Origin: Pseudomonas paralcaligenes
Lineage (GTDB): Bacteria > Pseudomonadota > Gammaproteobacteria > Pseudomonadales > Pseudomonadaceae
Direction: 5' to 3'
NCBI RefSeq assembly: GCF_019655855.1
Contig: NZ_BPFX01000001.1
Location: forward strand, 62,001 to 126,000
Length of the DNA: 64,000 nt
The notes beneath the pieces are model-generated. The model ran no database searches and was not told where the DNA came from. It saw only the letters and a list, made by a program, of their open reading frames with translations. The position numbers and the translations under genes were made by a program. Positions 1-12,183 of this stretch are shown here, piece by piece (the stretch's first letter is position 1; every line of letters begins with the position of its first letter).

Positions 1-2
1 TG

Positions 3-146
3 CGCGGCATCTACCTGGCGGCGCTGAGCAACAGCCTGGTCAAGGCGCTGCTGATCGTGCTGATCGGCGGCCGCGCGCTAGCCCTGCACACCGTGCCGGT
101 GATGCTGCTGGGCCTGTTGGTCGGCCTCGGCGCGCTACTGCTGTAG
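3..146 (+). CDS. C-terminal end of a membrane protein (DUF4010/MgtC-like), partial
   Basis: Only the last 47 codons are in the window; the gene begins upstream of base 1. The visible part is very hydrophobic, with two likely membrane segments (around LVKALLIVLIGG and VMLLGLLVGLGALLL) and a stop at 144-146. The ending resembles DUF4010 proteins, the membrane domain often joined to MgtC, but this is a weak call from a short tail. Its last 12 bases overlap the 3' end of the convergent rmuC gene. Confidence 0.55.
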   Translation, partial: RGIYLAALSNSLVKALLIVLIGGRALALHTVPVMLLGLLVGLGALLL

Positions 147-1655
147 CGGCTGCTCGTCGGCGTCGGCCTCGTCGAGCAGCGACAGGCCGGAGGGACGCTC
201 GATCAGCTCGGGCGGCAGGCTCTTGCTGGCGCGGGCGCCGAGCAGCTTGAGGGTCTCGACCCGGTTGATCAGGTTGCCGCGGCCCTCGCAGAGCTTGTTG
301 CGCGCGGCGTCGTAGGCCTTGTCCAGCTGCTTGAGGCGGTTGCCGACCTCGTCCAGGTCGGCGATGAAGGCGACGAACTTGTCGTACAGCTGCCCGGCGC
401 GCTCGGCGATGTCGCGGGCGTTCTGGCTCTGCCGCTCCTGGCGCCAGAGGCTGTCGATCACCCGCAGGGTCGCCAGCAGGGTGGTCGGGCTGACGATCAC
501 GATGTGCTGCTCGTAGGCCTCCTGGAACAGACCGGGATCGGCCTGCAGAGCGGCGGCGAAGGCGGCCTCGATGGGCACGAACAGCAACACGAAGTCCAGG
601 CTGTGCAGGCCCTCCAGGCGCTGGTAGTCCTTCACCGAGAGGCCGCGCAGGTGGCTGCGCAGGCTCACCACGTGCTGCTTCAGGGCATGGGCGCGGACCG
701 CCTCGTCCTCGGCGGCGATCATCGCCTGGTAGGCGGTCAGGCTGACCTTGGCATCGACGACCACCTGCTTGTCGCCAGGCAGCTGGATCAGCACGTCCGG
801 CTGGAAGCGCACGCCATCGGCGCCCTTGAGGCTGACCTGAGTCTGGTACTCGCGCCCCTTCTCCAGGCCGGCGTGTTCCAGCACCCGCTCCAGCACCAGC
901 TCGCCCCAGTTGCCCTGGGTCTTCTGGCCGCGCAGCGCCTGGGTCAGATTGGTGGCCTCCTCGCCCAGGCGCTGGTTGAGCTGTTGCAGACGCTCCAGTT
1001 CCTTGCCCAAGGAGAAGCGCTCGCGCGCCTCGTTCTGGTAGCTCTCCTCGACCCGCTTCTCGAAGGCCTGGATGCGCTCCTTGAGTGGGTCGAGCAGTTG
1101 GCCCAGGCGCTGCTGGCTGGTCTCGGCGAAGCGCTGCTCGCGCTCGTCGAAGATCTTCCCGGCCAGCTCGGCGAACTGCGCGCGCAGCTCGTCGCGGGCG
1201 GCCTGCAGGTCGCTCAGGCGCTGCTGGTGGTTTTCCTGCTGCTCGCGCAGCTCGGCGGACAGGGCGGCGCGCTGGCTCTCCAGTTCGCGCAGCTGACTCT
1301 CCTTGCGCTCGCGCTCGACGCTCCACGCCTGCGCTGCCGCCTGGGCGGACTCGCGCTCGCGGCCGAGCAGCTCGCTTTCCCGGCGCAGGGCAGCCAACTC
1401 GGCCTGCTGGCGGGTGCTCTCCTGCTGCTGATTGCGCAGATCGTCGAGGGCACCGTCGAGCTGGGCGCTCAGCCCCTCCTGGGCCAGGCGCGCCTGGCTC
1501 AGCCTTTCCTCCAGCAGCAGCCGCTCGGCGGCCTGCGCCGCCAGCCCGCGCTGCTGGCGCCAGAGCAGCAGCGCCAGCGGCACGGCGCCCAGCAAAAGGC
1601 CGAGCAGCAGGTTGGTCGGGTCGAGGACGAAAGGAAGAGGCACGGGCGGGCTCAC
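135..1655 (-). CDS. rmuC: DNA recombination protein RmuC
   Basis: 506 residues. RmuC is a nuclease-fold protein that limits recombination at inverted repeats. One N-terminal membrane anchor is visible (residues about 12-31, LLLGLLLGAVPLALLLW), followed by a long Gln/Glu/Arg-rich coiled coil (about 35-200) and the conserved RmuC domain (about 210-460), which includes GNWGELVLERVLE, PDVLIQLPGDKQVVVDAKVSL and IVSPTTLLATLRVI. The architecture and length match the family. The gene converges on the preceding membrane protein gene and overlaps it by 12 bases. Confidence 0.95.
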   Translation of the reverse strand: MSPPVPLPFVLDPTNLLLGLLLGAVPLALLLWRQQRGLAAQAAERLLLEERLSQARLAQEGLSAQLDGALDDLRNQQQESTRQQAELAALRRESELLGRERESAQAAAQAWSVERERKESQLRELESQRAALSAELREQQENHQQRLSDLQAARDELRAQFAELAGKIFDEREQRFAETSQQRLGQLLDPLKERIQAFEKRVEESYQNEARERFSLGKELERLQQLNQRLGEEATNLTQALRGQKTQGNWGELVLERVLEHAGLEKGREYQTQVSLKGADGVRFQPDVLIQLPGDKQVVVDAKVSLTAYQAMIAAEDEAVRAHALKQHVVSLRSHLRGLSVKDYQRLEGLHSLDFVLLFVPIEAAFAAALQADPGLFQEAYEQHIVIVSPTTLLATLRVIDSLWRQERQSQNARDIAERAGQLYDKFVAFIADLDEVGNRLKQLDKAYDAARNKLCEGRGNLINRVETLKLLGARASKSLPPELIERPSGLSLLDEADADEQPLQQ

Positions 1656-1694
1656 TGTCGGTTCGGAATGCCCGGCAGTATACCCGCGCGGTCG

Positions 1695-2093
1695 TCAGGG
1701 GTTGAGGCGCTGCAGCAGGCGCGCGGCCTCTTGCGAGCCCTGGGCGGCGGCCAGTCCCAGCCAGTGACGCGCCTGCTGCGGCTGGCAGTGCAGACGCCCC
1801 AGTTCCAGCTGGGCACGCGCATCGCCGGCGCGCGCGGCCTGGCGCAGCAGCTCGAGGCCGATGCGACGATCACGGGCATTGCCGCAGTCGCGGCACAGCA
1901 ACTGGCCGAGCCGGCTCTGGGCAGCCACCACGCCCTGACGGGCCGGCTGCTTGAGCAGACGGCCGGCGAAGTGCTTGATGCTGGAGTGATGACCCAGTCG
2001 GGGACGATCCAGGAGCCAGAATGCCAGGCGAACCGGCAGGCGGTTGCCAGAACCGGGCTGATGCTGAGCGGCAATTGAAACGCGAGACTTCAT
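1695..2093 (-). CDS. Sel1-like repeat protein
   Basis: 132 residues. The C-terminal half has short helical repeats of the Sel1/TPR type (GLELLRQAARAGDARAQLELG, then HWLGLAAAQGSQEAARLLQRL), as in adaptor proteins. No signal peptide is obvious. A Cys pair (LLCRDCGN) precedes the repeats. Small Sel1 proteins of this type occur in other pseudomonads, but no specific role is known to me. The start chosen is the first ATG; no strong ribosome site precedes it, so a later start is possible. It lies 39 bases upstream of rmuC on the same strand and could be co-transcribed with it. Confidence 0.75.
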   Translation of the reverse strand: MKSRVSIAAQHQPGSGNRLPVRLAFWLLDRPRLGHHSSIKHFAGRLLKQPARQGVVAAQSRLGQLLCRDCGNARDRRIGLELLRQAARAGDARAQLELGRLHCQPQQARHWLGLAAAQGSQEAARLLQRLNP

Positions 2094-2576
2094 GGAGGCA
2101 GGGGGCTGGCTTCGAGGCGCGCCACTCTACTCTCTTTTTTCGCCGGGTAAAGACTTGCCAAACACGCGCAAAAACGCTCTAGAACAATGACTCTAGAAAT
2201 CCACAGAAGCTGTGGATAACTACGTGGACAAGTTGGTGGAAACCTTTCTCATCCCCCACTGTCCGTGGCTCTTCCTCAAACTGGTGCTTTTTTCACCAAT
2301 GAAAAATACCTTATTTTTCATATAGTTGAAAAATGATCACGAAGAATCAAGCAGTTACGAGACATTGTGACAGCAGTCTGACAAGGTGCATCATCGCTGT
2401 GCACAACCGCCAGCATGGGTGCTGGCTTAGGGGGCGGGACGAGTCGAAGCGCCGGGGGAACGGGATATCGTTACCCGAAGCTGGTCTGGCGGAAGAAGTA
2501 TGGCGTGGTCGCCGTCCTGAAAACCCCGTTCTGGTACAAGGCTGGAGGCGACTGGAGAAATACAGCTGAGGGGAAT
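2094..2576. other. Non-coding, A+T-rich interval with a DnaA-box match
   Basis: No convincing gene is seen in these 483 bases. The part from about 2150 to 2350 is much richer in A+T than the rest of the window. It contains TGTGGATAA (2211-2219), which is an exact DnaA box on the minus strand, inside a small palindrome (CCACAGaagCTGTGG). There is also a perfect 10-bp A+T inverted repeat, ATGAAAAATA-CCT-TATTTTTCAT (2299-2321), and a GCCAGCA-TGGG-TGCTGGC hairpin (2409-2426). It holds the upstream region of the Sel1 gene and the downstream region of a tRNA-fMet gene. Confidence 0.6.
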
Positions 2577-2653
<77 letters not shown>

Positions 2654-2659
2654 GCCGCC

Positions 2660-2687
2660 ATTCTACTCACTGATAGAGTTCTGTCAA
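2660..2687 (-). promoter_or_regulatory. Sigma-70 promoter of tRNA-fMet copy 1
   Basis: On the minus strand TTGACA (2682-2687) is followed after 16 bases by TAGAAT (2660-2665). The -10 box ends 6 bases before the mature tRNA, so the transcript should begin at or within a base or two of the tRNA 5' end. The same elements precede copy 2. Confidence 0.8.
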
Positions 2688-2732
2688 TCGATTTTGTTGA
2701 TTTGATCAGGAAATCAAATCGACAGAAAACAA

Positions 2733-2758
2733 AAAGGCCACTCATTCGAGTGGCCTTT
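2733..2758 (-). terminator. Rho-independent terminator after tRNA-fMet copy 2
   Basis: Inverted repeat AAAGGCCACT-CATTCG-AGTGGCCTTT with a run of T on the minus strand. It lies between the two tRNA-fMet genes and should end the upstream (2764-2840) transcript, so the two copies are separate transcription units. Confidence 0.85.
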
Positions 2759-2763
2759 CAAAT

Positions 2764-2840
<77 letters not shown>

Positions 2841-2846
2841 GCCGCC

Positions 2847-2874
2847 ATTCTACTCAAAGAGGAAGGGCTGTCAA
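2847..2874 (-). promoter_or_regulatory. Sigma-70 promoter of tRNA-fMet copy 2
   Basis: Minus-strand TTGACA (2869-2874), 16-base spacer, TAGAAT (2847-2852), 6 bases from the tRNA 5' end: the same layout as for copy 1. Confidence 0.8.
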
Positions 2875-3019
2875 CCTTTTCCTCTGAAAAAATGTTTCTC
2901 CGTCAGATGTTTACAGCCGTGGGCTCATTCCGGAACCACCCCTACAGGCCGAAAACCCGGCGAACATCGGACATGGTCTCTGGAGACCCGAACTCCAGCC
3001 TTTCAGGATCGCACACAGC

Positions 3020-3050
3020 AAAAAGACCCCGAGAGTGTCGGGGTCTTTTT
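3020..3050 (-). terminator. Terminator downstream of the csbD-like gene
   Basis: Perfect inverted repeat AAAAAGACCCCGA-GAGTG-TCGGGGTCTTTTT. It has A and T runs on both sides and could act in both directions. It lies 13 bases beyond the stop of the minus-strand CsbD-like gene. Confidence 0.9.
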
Positions 3051-3063
3051 GCCAGCGCACTCG

Positions 3064-3261
3064 CTACAGCTTGCTGCTGAAGTCGCGCACTTCCTGCTGG
3101 GCACGTTCCTTGGTCCAGCCGTAGCGCTCCTGCAGCTTCCCTTCCAGGTATTCGCTATGGCCCTCGACGATATCCATATCGTCGTTGGTCAGGTTGCCCC
3201 AGCGCTCCTGGATACGGCCTGAGAGCTGCTTCCATTTGCCTTTGATGACATCGGAATTCAT
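3064..3261 (-). CDS. CsbD family stress protein
   Basis: 65 residues with the whole CsbD domain: [34 protein letters not shown] and a Trp-rich C-terminal part. CsbD-like proteins are small, hydrophilic, cytoplasmic proteins raised in general stress and stationary phase; their biochemical role is unknown. The gene follows the BON-domain gene by 42 bases on the same strand, a pairing also found in P. aeruginosa next to pnp (from memory), so both may answer the same stress signal. Confidence 0.92.
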   Translation of the reverse strand: MNSDVIKGKWKQLSGRIQERWGNLTNDDMDIVEGHSEYLEGKLQERYGWTKERAQQEVRDFSSKL

Positions 3262-3303
3262 GAAATTGCCTCCAGATCACTGCCGGACCGGCAGCTCAGT
3301 AGG

Positions 3304-3672
3304 TTATTCGGTGGATTTCAGGCCATCGGCGGAAACGGCTTTCACGCCTTTGATGGTCTTGGCTTTTTCCACGGCCAGGTCACGCTCGGCATCGGTCGGC
3401 ACCACACCGGAGAGCGATACCACGCCCTGGTTGGTCTCTACCTTGATGTCGAGGCCGCTGATGCTGTCATCGGCCAGGAAGCTGGCTTTCACCTTGCTGG
3501 TGATCCAGGTGTCGGTGACCGCCTCTTCCGCGTCATTGACGGTCTCGTTGGCCGCCAGCTGCAGCGGCTGCGGCGCAGCGGGTTCTTCTGCAAAGGCGGC
3601 GTTGCCCAGCGGCAGGCCCATGGCGGCGGCAGTAACAGCGGCAAGAGTCCACTTGTTGAACGACTTTTTCAT
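3304..3672 (-). CDS. Periplasmic BON-domain protein (OsmY-like)
   Basis: 122 residues. A Sec signal peptide is visible (MKKSFNKWTLAAVTAAAMGL..., likely cut after NAAFA), followed by one BON domain (about 52-118: DTWITSKVKASFLADDSISG, GVVSLSGVVPTDAERDLAVE). BON domains are thought to bind phospholipid; OsmY-type proteins act in envelope stress. The start at 3672 is preceded by AGGAGTGG. An upstream ATG at 3735 would add 21 residues before the signal peptide and is unlikely. Confidence 0.9.
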   Translation of the reverse strand: MKKSFNKWTLAAVTAAAMGLPLGNAAFAEEPAAPQPLQLAANETVNDAEEAVTDTWITSKVKASFLADDSISGLDIKVETNQGVVSLSGVVPTDAERDLAVEKAKTIKGVKAVSADGLKSTE

Positions 3673-3725
3673 GGCGATCCACTCCTGATTGCTTCTTCTG
3701 AAGTATTCGCAGCCAACTCCTGGCT

Positions 3726-3753
3726 GCGCTTGCACAAGAGATATCGCAAGCGC
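3726..3753. repeat. Small inverted repeat upstream of the BON gene
   Basis: GCGCTTGC and GCAAGCGC separated by 12 bases. It lies about 55 bases upstream of the BON-protein ATG and could be a leader hairpin or an operator. The rest of 3673-3921 shows no gene and is A+T-rich around 3770-3810. Confidence 0.4.
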
Positions 3754-3921
3754 TGTGCCAGCCTGATCTTAAAATTTTTCCCTTATTTATCAGTTAGTTA
3801 AAAAATATACACGCTCAGTCTGGCATGCAAAATGCCGCAAGCGGCCAAATCGGCCGTGCAGATTGCAAGGATCGGTGCCGTCCATTGCGGCTCATGACGC
3901 CAGGCGGATTCCCAGAACGAA

Positions 3922-3945
3922 AAAAGGGCCCCGTAGGGCCCTTTT
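3922..3945 (-). terminator. Terminator of the rpsO-pnp operon
   Basis: AAAAGGGCCC-CGTA-GGGCCCTTTT, followed on the minus strand by further T residues, 20 bases beyond the pnp stop codon. Confidence 0.9.
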
Positions 3946-3965
3946 CTCGCTGCGAAGCTTAAGGC

Positions 3966-6071
3966 TTAAACGCCGGAAGCCTCGGCGGCGGCAACGTCCT
4001 TGATCGACAGCTTGATGCGGCCGCGGTTGTCCACGTCCAGCACCAGAACCTTCACTTCCTGGCCTTCCTGCAGCACGTCGGTGACTTTCTCGACGCGCTG
4101 ATCGCTCAGCATCGAGATGTGCACCAGGCCGTCCTTGCCCGGCAGGATGTTGACGAAGGCGCCGAAGTCGACGATGCGCTCGACGCGGCCGACGTAGATC
4201 TTGCCGATCTCGGCCTCGGCGGTGATCGCCAGCACGCGCTGCTTGGCAGCCTCGGCCGCTTCCTTGGTCTCGCCGAAGATCTTGATCGAGCCGTCGTCCT
4301 CGATGTCGATGGAGGCCTTGGTCTCTTCGCAGATACCACGGATGGTGGCGCCACCCTTGCCGATGACGTCGCGGATCTTGTCCTGGTCGATCTTCATCGC
4401 CAGCATGGTCGGGGCGTTGGCCGACAGCTCGGTACGCGACTGGGCGATGACCTTGTTCATCTGGCCGAGGATGTTCAGGCGCGCTTCCAGGGCCTGGTTC
4501 AGGGCGATCTCCATGATCTCTTCGGTGATGCCCTGGATCTTGATGTCCATCTGCAGCGCGGTCACGCCGTTGGCGGTACCGGCAACCTTGAAGTCCATGT
4601 CGCCCAGGTGGTCTTCGTCACCGAGGATGTCGGTCAGTACGGCGAACTTGTCACCTTCCTTGACCAGCCCCATGGCGATACCGGCAACCGGTGCCTTCAT
4701 CGGCACACCGGCGTCCATCAGGGCCAGGGAAGCGCCGCAGACCGAAGCCATGGAGGACGAGCCGTTGGACTCGGTGATTTCCGAGACGATACGGATGGTG
4801 TACGGGAACTCGTCGGCAGCCGGCAGCATGGCGGCTACGCCACGACGGGCCAGGCGACCGTGGCCGATCTCGCGGCGACCGGTGGCACCCATGCGACCAC
4901 ACTCGCCGACCGAGTACGGCGGGAAGTTGTAGTGCAGCATGAAGGGGTCTTTCTTCTCACCTTCCAGGGTGTCGAGCAGCTGCGCGTCGCGGGCGGTGCC
5001 GAGGGTGGCAACCACCAGGGCCTGGGTTTCGCCACGGGTGAACAGGGCCGAACCGTGGGTCTTGTCGAGCACGCCGACTTCGATGTTCAGGCCACGTACG
5101 GTGCGGGTGTCGCGACCGTCGATACGCGGCTTGCCGTTGACGATGTTCTCGCGCACGGTGCGGTATTCGATCAGGCCGAAGGCGTCTTTGACTTCGCCGG
5201 AGGACGGCTGGCCTTCTTCGCCGGAGAACTTGGCGACGACCTGGTCGCGCAGCTCGTCCAGGCGGTTGTAGCGATCCTGCTTGATGGTGATGGTGTAGGC
5301 CTGGGAGATGGCCTCGCCGAACTCGGCCTTGATGGCGCTGAGCAGAGCGGTGTTCTCGGCCGGGGCGGTCCAGTTCCAGCGCGGCTTGCCGGTTTCGGCA
5401 GCCAGTTCGCCAACGGCCTTGATCACGGCCTGGAACTCGTCATGGGCGAACAGCACGGCGCCCAGCATCTGGTCTTCGGTCAGCTCCTTGGCTTCGGATT
5501 CGACCATCAGCACGGCGTCCTTGGTACCGGCCACGACCATGTCCAGGCTGGAGGCCTTGAGCTGCTCGTAGGTCGGGTTCAGCAGGTAGCCGGTTTCCGG
5601 GTGGAAAGCCACGCGCGCGGCGCCGATCGGGCCGTCGAACGGAATGCCGGAGATGGCCAGAGCGGCCGAGGTGCCGATCATCGCGGCGATGTCCGGATCG
5701 GTCTTCTTGCTGGTGGAAACCACGGTGCAGATGACCTGCACTTCGTTGAGGAAGCCTTCCGGGAACAGCGGGCGGATCGGACGGTCGATCAGGCGCGAGG
5801 TCAGGGTCTCTTTCTCGGAAGGACGCGCTTCACGCTTGAAGAAACCGCCAGGGATCTTGCCGGCAGCGTAGGTCTTTTCCTGGTAGTGCACGGACAGCGG
5901 GAAGAAGCCCTTGCCCGGATCGGCCTGCTTGGCGCCAACCACGGTGCACAGCACGCTGACATCGTTGTCCACGGTAACCAGGACGGCACCGGAGGCCTGA
6001 CGGGCAATGCGCCCGGTTTCGAGGGTGACGGTCGACTGACCAAACTGGAACTTTTTAATAACCGGAGTCAC
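3966..6071 (-). CDS. pnp: Polyribonucleotide nucleotidyltransferase (PNPase)
   Basis: 701 residues, the usual Pseudomonas length. PNPase degrades RNA 3' to 5' using phosphate and is part of the RNA degradosome. Two RNase PH-like cores (about 1-220 and 310-540), a KH domain (about 552-612, with [19 protein letters not shown]) and an S1 domain (about 620-690, [20 protein letters not shown]) are visible. The start is GTG at 6071 ([13 protein letters not shown]), preceded by AAGGAA; in-frame codons further upstream lack homology. It lies downstream of rpsO with a large hairpin between, the known place for RNase III-dependent autocontrol in E. coli. Confidence 0.97.
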   Translation of the reverse strand: MTPVIKKFQFGQSTVTLETGRIARQASGAVLVTVDNDVSVLCTVVGAKQADPGKGFFPLSVHYQEKTYAAGKIPGGFFKREARPSEKETLTSRLIDRPIRPLFPEGFLNEVQVICTVVSTSKKTDPDIAAMIGTSAALAISGIPFDGPIGAARVAFHPETGYLLNPTYEQLKASSLDMVVAGTKDAVLMVESEAKELTEDQMLGAVLFAHDEFQAVIKAVGELAAETGKPRWNWTAPAENTALLSAIKAEFGEAISQAYTITIKQDRYNRLDELRDQVVAKFSGEEGQPSSGEVKDAFGLIEYRTVRENIVNGKPRIDGRDTRTVRGLNIEVGVLDKTHGSALFTRGETQALVVATLGTARDAQLLDTLEGEKKDPFMLHYNFPPYSVGECGRMGATGRREIGHGRLARRGVAAMLPAADEFPYTIRIVSEITESNGSSSMASVCGASLALMDAGVPMKAPVAGIAMGLVKEGDKFAVLTDILGDEDHLGDMDFKVAGTANGVTALQMDIKIQGITEEIMEIALNQALEARLNILGQMNKVIAQSRTELSANAPTMLAMKIDQDKIRDVIGKGGATIRGICEETKASIDIEDDGSIKIFGETKEAAEAAKQRVLAITAEAEIGKIYVGRVERIVDFGAFVNILPGKDGLVHISMLSDQRVEKVTDVLQEGQEVKVLVLDVDNRGRIKLSIKDVAAAEASGV

Positions 6072-6204
6072 GGTATTTTCCTTCTCTTTGTTGCCTTGGG
6101 GGAAACTGCTGCAACAGGGGTCTACTGCCCCTGAAACCTGTTCAGAACTCGGCTCGTCGGAACCGGTTTTTGAACGGGCTTCAAATTCCGCTCTGTAGAA
6201 AGCC

Positions 6205-6270
6205 AGAAGCTGGAAGGCCGAAGCCACGGGCCGGTATCAACCGACCTGCGACTCCGAGCTTCCAGCTTCT
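6205..6270 (-). promoter_or_regulatory. rpsO-pnp intercistronic hairpin
   Basis: A perfect 12-bp stem, AGAAGCTGGAAG (6205-6216) with CTTCCAGCTTCT (6259-6270), encloses a 42-base loop between rpsO and pnp. In E. coli a long hairpin in the same place is cut by RNase III and allows PNPase to repress its own mRNA. The sequence shows the structure; the function is inferred from position. Confidence 0.6.
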
Positions 6271-6287
6271 CACTTCAGGTGTACGTC

Positions 6288-6557
6288 TTAGCGACGCAGA
6301 CCCAGGCGACCGATGAGGGCGCTGTAACGACTGGTGTCCTTACCCTTCAGGTAGTCCAGCAGCTTGCGGCGCTGGTTGACCATGCGGATCAGGCCACGAC
6401 GCGAGTGGTGGTCTTTGCCGTTGGCCTTGAAGTGGTCCTGCAGCTTGTTGATGTTGGCGGTCAGCAGGGCAACCTGCACTTCCGGAGAACCGGTATCGCC
6501 TTCAGCTTGCTTGTAGTCGTTAACGATCTGGGCTTTTTCTTCAACGCTCAGTGCCAT
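6288..6557 (-). CDS. rpsO: 30S ribosomal protein S15
   Basis: 89 residues, the full S15 length. Binds the central domain of 16S rRNA early in 30S assembly. Typical segments: [40 protein letters not shown] and the C-terminal [12 protein letters not shown]. It is the first gene of the rpsO-pnp pair and follows truB by 175 bases; S15 in E. coli represses its own translation through a leader fold. Confidence 0.98.
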   Translation of the reverse strand: MALSVEEKAQIVNDYKQAEGDTGSPEVQVALLTANINKLQDHFKANGKDHHSRRGLIRMVNQRRKLLDYLKGKDTSRYSALIGRLGLRR

Positions 6558-6732
6558 GGTAATGGGCTCCTAGAGTGAACAGGCCGGGAGCGACTCCCGT
6601 GTTTTAAATAGAGGTATGACCGCGCCTGTTGACAGCCACCCTCTTGGCCGCGCCCGAACGAATTCGCCCGCGGTTCCGGTCATTCGACCGAATCAGTTGC
6701 CCGGGACCAGAGCCCGGGACTTTCCAACGGCA

Positions 6733-7653
6733 TCAGGTGCCGGTGTAGATCAATCGCTTCGGCGCGATGCGCCCGTCTTCGCTCACTTCACCGATGCCGA
6801 TGAAGCGACCGTTGTGATCCTGCACCCGGACCATGCCGAACTTCGGCGCTTCCGGGGCGCGTACCGGCTGGCCATGTAGCCAGTAGTACGAGCTGTGCTC
6901 GCTGAACTGCAGCAGCGGCCAGTGTTCCAGGCCACTGTCCGACGGCAGCAGGAAGCGATCCAGCGCCTCGTTGCCGCCTTCGGCGTGCACGCGCTCCAGT
7001 TCTTCCAGCGTCACCGTCTGTGCCAGGCCGAACGGCCCGGCCTGGGTGCGACGCAGCTCGGCGACATGGGCGCCACAGCCCAGCTCGCGACCTAGATCCT
7101 CCACCAGGGTACGGATATAGGTGCCCTTGCTGCAGGCGACGGAGAGACGCAGCTGCGCATTCTCCAGTCCCAGCAAATCCAGGCGCGCGATAGTAACAGA
7201 TCGCGCCTCGCGCTCCACTACTTCGCCGGCCCGTGCCAGCTTGTACAGCGGCTGGCCGTCCTTCTTCAGGGCCGAATACATCGGCGGTATCTGCTTGATT
7301 TCACCACGGAAACGCGGCAGCTGCGCCTCCACTGCGTCCCGACCGACGGTCACCTCGCGGCGTTCGAGCACCTCACCCTCGGCATCGCCGGTGGTGGTGG
7401 TGACGCCCAGCTGGGCCACGGTCTCGTAGCCCTTGTCGGCATCCAGCAGGTACTGGGAGAACTTGGTGGCCTCGCCAAAGCACAGCGGCAGCACGCCGGT
7501 GGCCAGTGGATCGAGGCTGCCGGTGTGCCCGGCCTTCTCGGCGTTGAGCAACCAGCGCACCTTCTGCAGGGCCTGGTTGGAACTCATGCCGCGCGGCTTG
7601 TCGAGGACCAGGATGCCGCTGACATTGCGGCGGATACGTTTTACCTGGGCCAC
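6733..7653 (-). CDS. truB: tRNA pseudouridine(55) synthase TruB
   Basis: 306 residues. Makes pseudouridine 55 in the T loop of tRNAs. The catalytic motif [19 protein letters not shown], with its Asp, lies at about residues 43-61; the C-terminal PUA-like part includes [19 protein letters not shown]. The likely start is GTG at 7653 ([13 protein letters not shown]), as in P. aeruginosa; a TTG at 7659 in the same frame overlaps the rbfA stop and is an alternative. Translational coupling with rbfA is likely either way. Confidence 0.96.
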   Translation of the reverse strand: MAQVKRIRRNVSGILVLDKPRGMSSNQALQKVRWLLNAEKAGHTGSLDPLATGVLPLCFGEATKFSQYLLDADKGYETVAQLGVTTTTGDAEGEVLERREVTVGRDAVEAQLPRFRGEIKQIPPMYSALKKDGQPLYKLARAGEVVEREARSVTIARLDLLGLENAQLRLSVACSKGTYIRTLVEDLGRELGCGAHVAELRRTQAGPFGLAQTVTLEELERVHAEGGNEALDRFLLPSDSGLEHWPLLQFSEHSSYYWLHGQPVRAPEAPKFGMVRVQDHNGRFIGIGEVSEDGRIAPKRLIYTGT

Positions 7654-7655
7654 GC

Positions 7656-8033
7656 TCAATCGTCCTGGTGCTTGCTGTCTTCGGAAACCGCACGCTCGAT
7701 CAGCGCCGACAGATGGGCGCCGCGCGAGATGCTCTCGTCATAGTGGAAATGCAGCTGCGGCACGCTGCGCAGCTTCATCGCCTTGCCCAGCAGCATGCGC
7801 AGGTAGCCGGCGGCATCGTTGAGCACTTCCAGGTTGAGCTTGATCTTGTCGGTGTCGTTCTCGCCCATCAGGGTGACGAACACCTTGGCGTGGCCGACGT
7901 CACGGCTGACATCGACGGCGGTGATGGTGACGAAACCCAGGCGCGGGTCCTTGACCTCGCGCGGGATCAACTGCGCCAGCTCGCGTTGCATCTGATCGCC
8001 GATGCGCTGGGTGCGGCTATATTCTTTGGCCAT
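7656..8033 (-). CDS. rbfA: Ribosome-binding factor A
   Basis: 125 residues. RbfA is a KH-fold 30S maturation and cold-adaptation factor. Conserved parts: [40 protein letters not shown] and LHFHYDES. The start at 8033 is preceded by AGGAAAA; an upstream in-frame ATG at 8081 gives a non-homologous extension. It stands between infB and truB, the usual order. Confidence 0.97.
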   Translation of the reverse strand: MAKEYSRTQRIGDQMQRELAQLIPREVKDPRLGFVTITAVDVSRDVGHAKVFVTLMGENDTDKIKLNLEVLNDAAGYLRMLLGKAMKLRSVPQLHFHYDESISRGAHLSALIERAVSEDSKHQDD

Positions 8034-8082
8034 TTTTCCTACCTCTCCCGCCGACACGGCCAGCGGGCTCAAAAGCGGCAAA

Positions 8083-8112
8083 CGCCCGGCCGCGCTGATG
8101 CGGGGCCGGGCG
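8083..8112 (-). promoter_or_regulatory. Hairpin in the infB-rbfA gap
   Basis: CGCCCGGCC (8083-8091) and GGCCGGGCG (8104-8112) form a 9-bp G+C stem with a 12-base loop, 20 bases after the infB stop. There is no clean T run, so it may be an RNA-processing or partial termination site in the operon rather than a full terminator. Confidence 0.45.
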
Positions 8113-8133
8113 TCCGGTGTTGCGGGCCGTCCC

Positions 8134-10626
<2,493 letters not shown>

Positions 10627-10654
10627 GCATTTCTCTCCTCAGGCCGCTACCGCT

Positions 10655-12136
10655 TTACTCGAACCAGTGGGCTCGAGCGGCCATGATCAGCTTGCCGGCA
10701 CGCTCTTCATCCATGCCGTCGATGTCGAGCAGGTCGTCAATGGACTGCTCGGCCAGGTCTTCGCGATTCACCACGCCACGAACCGCCAGCTCCTGGGCCA
10801 GGGTCTTATCCATGCCATCCAGGGACAGCAGGTCTTCGGCGGGCTGGGCATCAGCCAGCTTCTCTTCGGTGGCGATGGCCTTGGTCAGCAGACGGTCCTT
10901 GGCGCGGGCACGCAGCTCGTTGACGATGTCCTCGTCGAAACCGTCGATGCTGAGCATCTCTTCCATCGGCACGTAGGCGATTTCTTCCAGGCTGGTGAAA
11001 CCTTCCTCGACCAGCACCTGGGCCAGCTCTTCATCCACATCCAGCTCGTCGATGAAGTTCTGCAGGATGTCGCCGGTCTCGGCCTGCTGCTTGGCCTGGA
11101 TGTCGGCCTCGGTCATCACGTTCAGCGTCCAGCCGGTCAGCTGGCTGGCCAGACGCACGTTCTGGCCGCCACGACCGATGGCCTGGGCGAGATTGTCCTC
11201 GGCCACAGCGATGTCCATGGCATGCGTATCTTCATCGACGATGATCGCGGCCACTTCGGCCGGCGCCATTGCGTTGATCACGAACTGGGCGACGTTCTCG
11301 TCCCACAGCACGATGTCCACGCGCTCGCCACCGATCTCGCCGGAGACGGCCTGGACACGCGAACCGCGCATGCCGATGCAGGCGCCCTGCGGATCGATGC
11401 GCTTGTCCTTGGAACGCACGGCGATCTTGGCGCGCGATCCCGGATCACGGGAGGCGGCCATCACTTCGATCAGGCCCTCGGCGATTTCCGGCACTTCGAT
11501 GGTGAACAGCTCGATCAGCATCTGCGGCGCGGTGCGCGACAGGATCAGCTGCGGACCACGGTTCTCGGTGCGGATTTCCTTGAGCAGGGCACGCATGCGG
11601 GCACCGACGCGGAAGGTCTCGCGCGGGATGATGTCTTCGCGGGCCAGCAGCGCTTCGGCGTTGTTGCCGAGGTCGACGATCACGCTGTCGCGGGTGACCT
11701 TCTTCACAGTGCCGGAGATGATTTCGCCCACGCGTTCGCGATAGGCATCAACCACCTGGGCCCGCTCGGCCTCGCGCACCTTCTGCACGATGACCTGCTT
11801 CGCAGTCTGCGCGGCGATGCGGCCGAATTCGATGGACTCGACCGGCTCCTCGACGAAATCGCCGAGCTTGGCACCGGGCTCGCGTGCCTGGGCCTCTTCA
11901 ACAGTCAGCTGGGCTGCCGGATTTTCCAGATCATCCTCGGCAACCACCTCCCAACGACGGAAAGTCTCGTAGTTGCCGGTCTGACGATTGATCGCCACAC
12001 GCAGCTCGACTTCATCGTCGAAGCGTTTCTTTGTCGCAGTCGCCAGAGCCAGCTCCAGCGCCTCGAAAATTACAGCGGCCGGCACACCCTTTTCATTGGA
12101 GACCGACTCTACAACCAGCAGTACTTCTTTACTCAT
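10655..12136 (-). CDS. nusA: Transcription termination/antitermination factor NusA
   Basis: 493 residues, the usual length. RNA polymerase-binding factor for pausing, termination and antitermination. N-terminal domain ([19 protein letters not shown]), S1 domain (about 135-200), two KH domains (with [11 protein letters not shown] and [15 protein letters not shown]) and two acidic C-terminal repeats (about 370-490) are seen. Start at 12136; 7 extra upstream codons are non-homologous. Ends 28 bases before infB. Confidence 0.98.
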   Translation of the reverse strand: MSKEVLLVVESVSNEKGVPAAVIFEALELALATATKKRFDDEVELRVAINRQTGNYETFRRWEVVAEDDLENPAAQLTVEEAQAREPGAKLGDFVEEPVESIEFGRIAAQTAKQVIVQKVREAERAQVVDAYRERVGEIISGTVKKVTRDSVIVDLGNNAEALLAREDIIPRETFRVGARMRALLKEIRTENRGPQLILSRTAPQMLIELFTIEVPEIAEGLIEVMAASRDPGSRAKIAVRSKDKRIDPQGACIGMRGSRVQAVSGEIGGERVDIVLWDENVAQFVINAMAPAEVAAIIVDEDTHAMDIAVAEDNLAQAIGRGGQNVRLASQLTGWTLNVMTEADIQAKQQAETGDILQNFIDELDVDEELAQVLVEEGFTSLEEIAYVPMEEMLSIDGFDEDIVNELRARAKDRLLTKAIATEEKLADAQPAEDLLSLDGMDKTLAQELAVRGVVNREDLAEQSIDDLLDIDGMDEERAGKLIMAARAHWFE

Positions 12137-12183
12137 CGTACGCCTCGCCTTTCGCAATCCATTGGATCCGCGGGATCCGCGTC

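Noticed and set aside
2190..2350. A replication origin
   Set aside because: Only one exact DnaA box, and no dnaA, dnaN or rpmH nearby; kept as a possible DnaA site only.
2409..2426. GCCAGCA/TGCTGGC hairpin as terminator of tRNA-fMet copy 1
   Set aside because: No T run follows and it is 150 bases from the tRNA end.
6690..6720. CCCGGG repeats after truB as a terminator
   Set aside because: The two CCCGGG blocks are self-complementary, and no T run follows on the minus strand.
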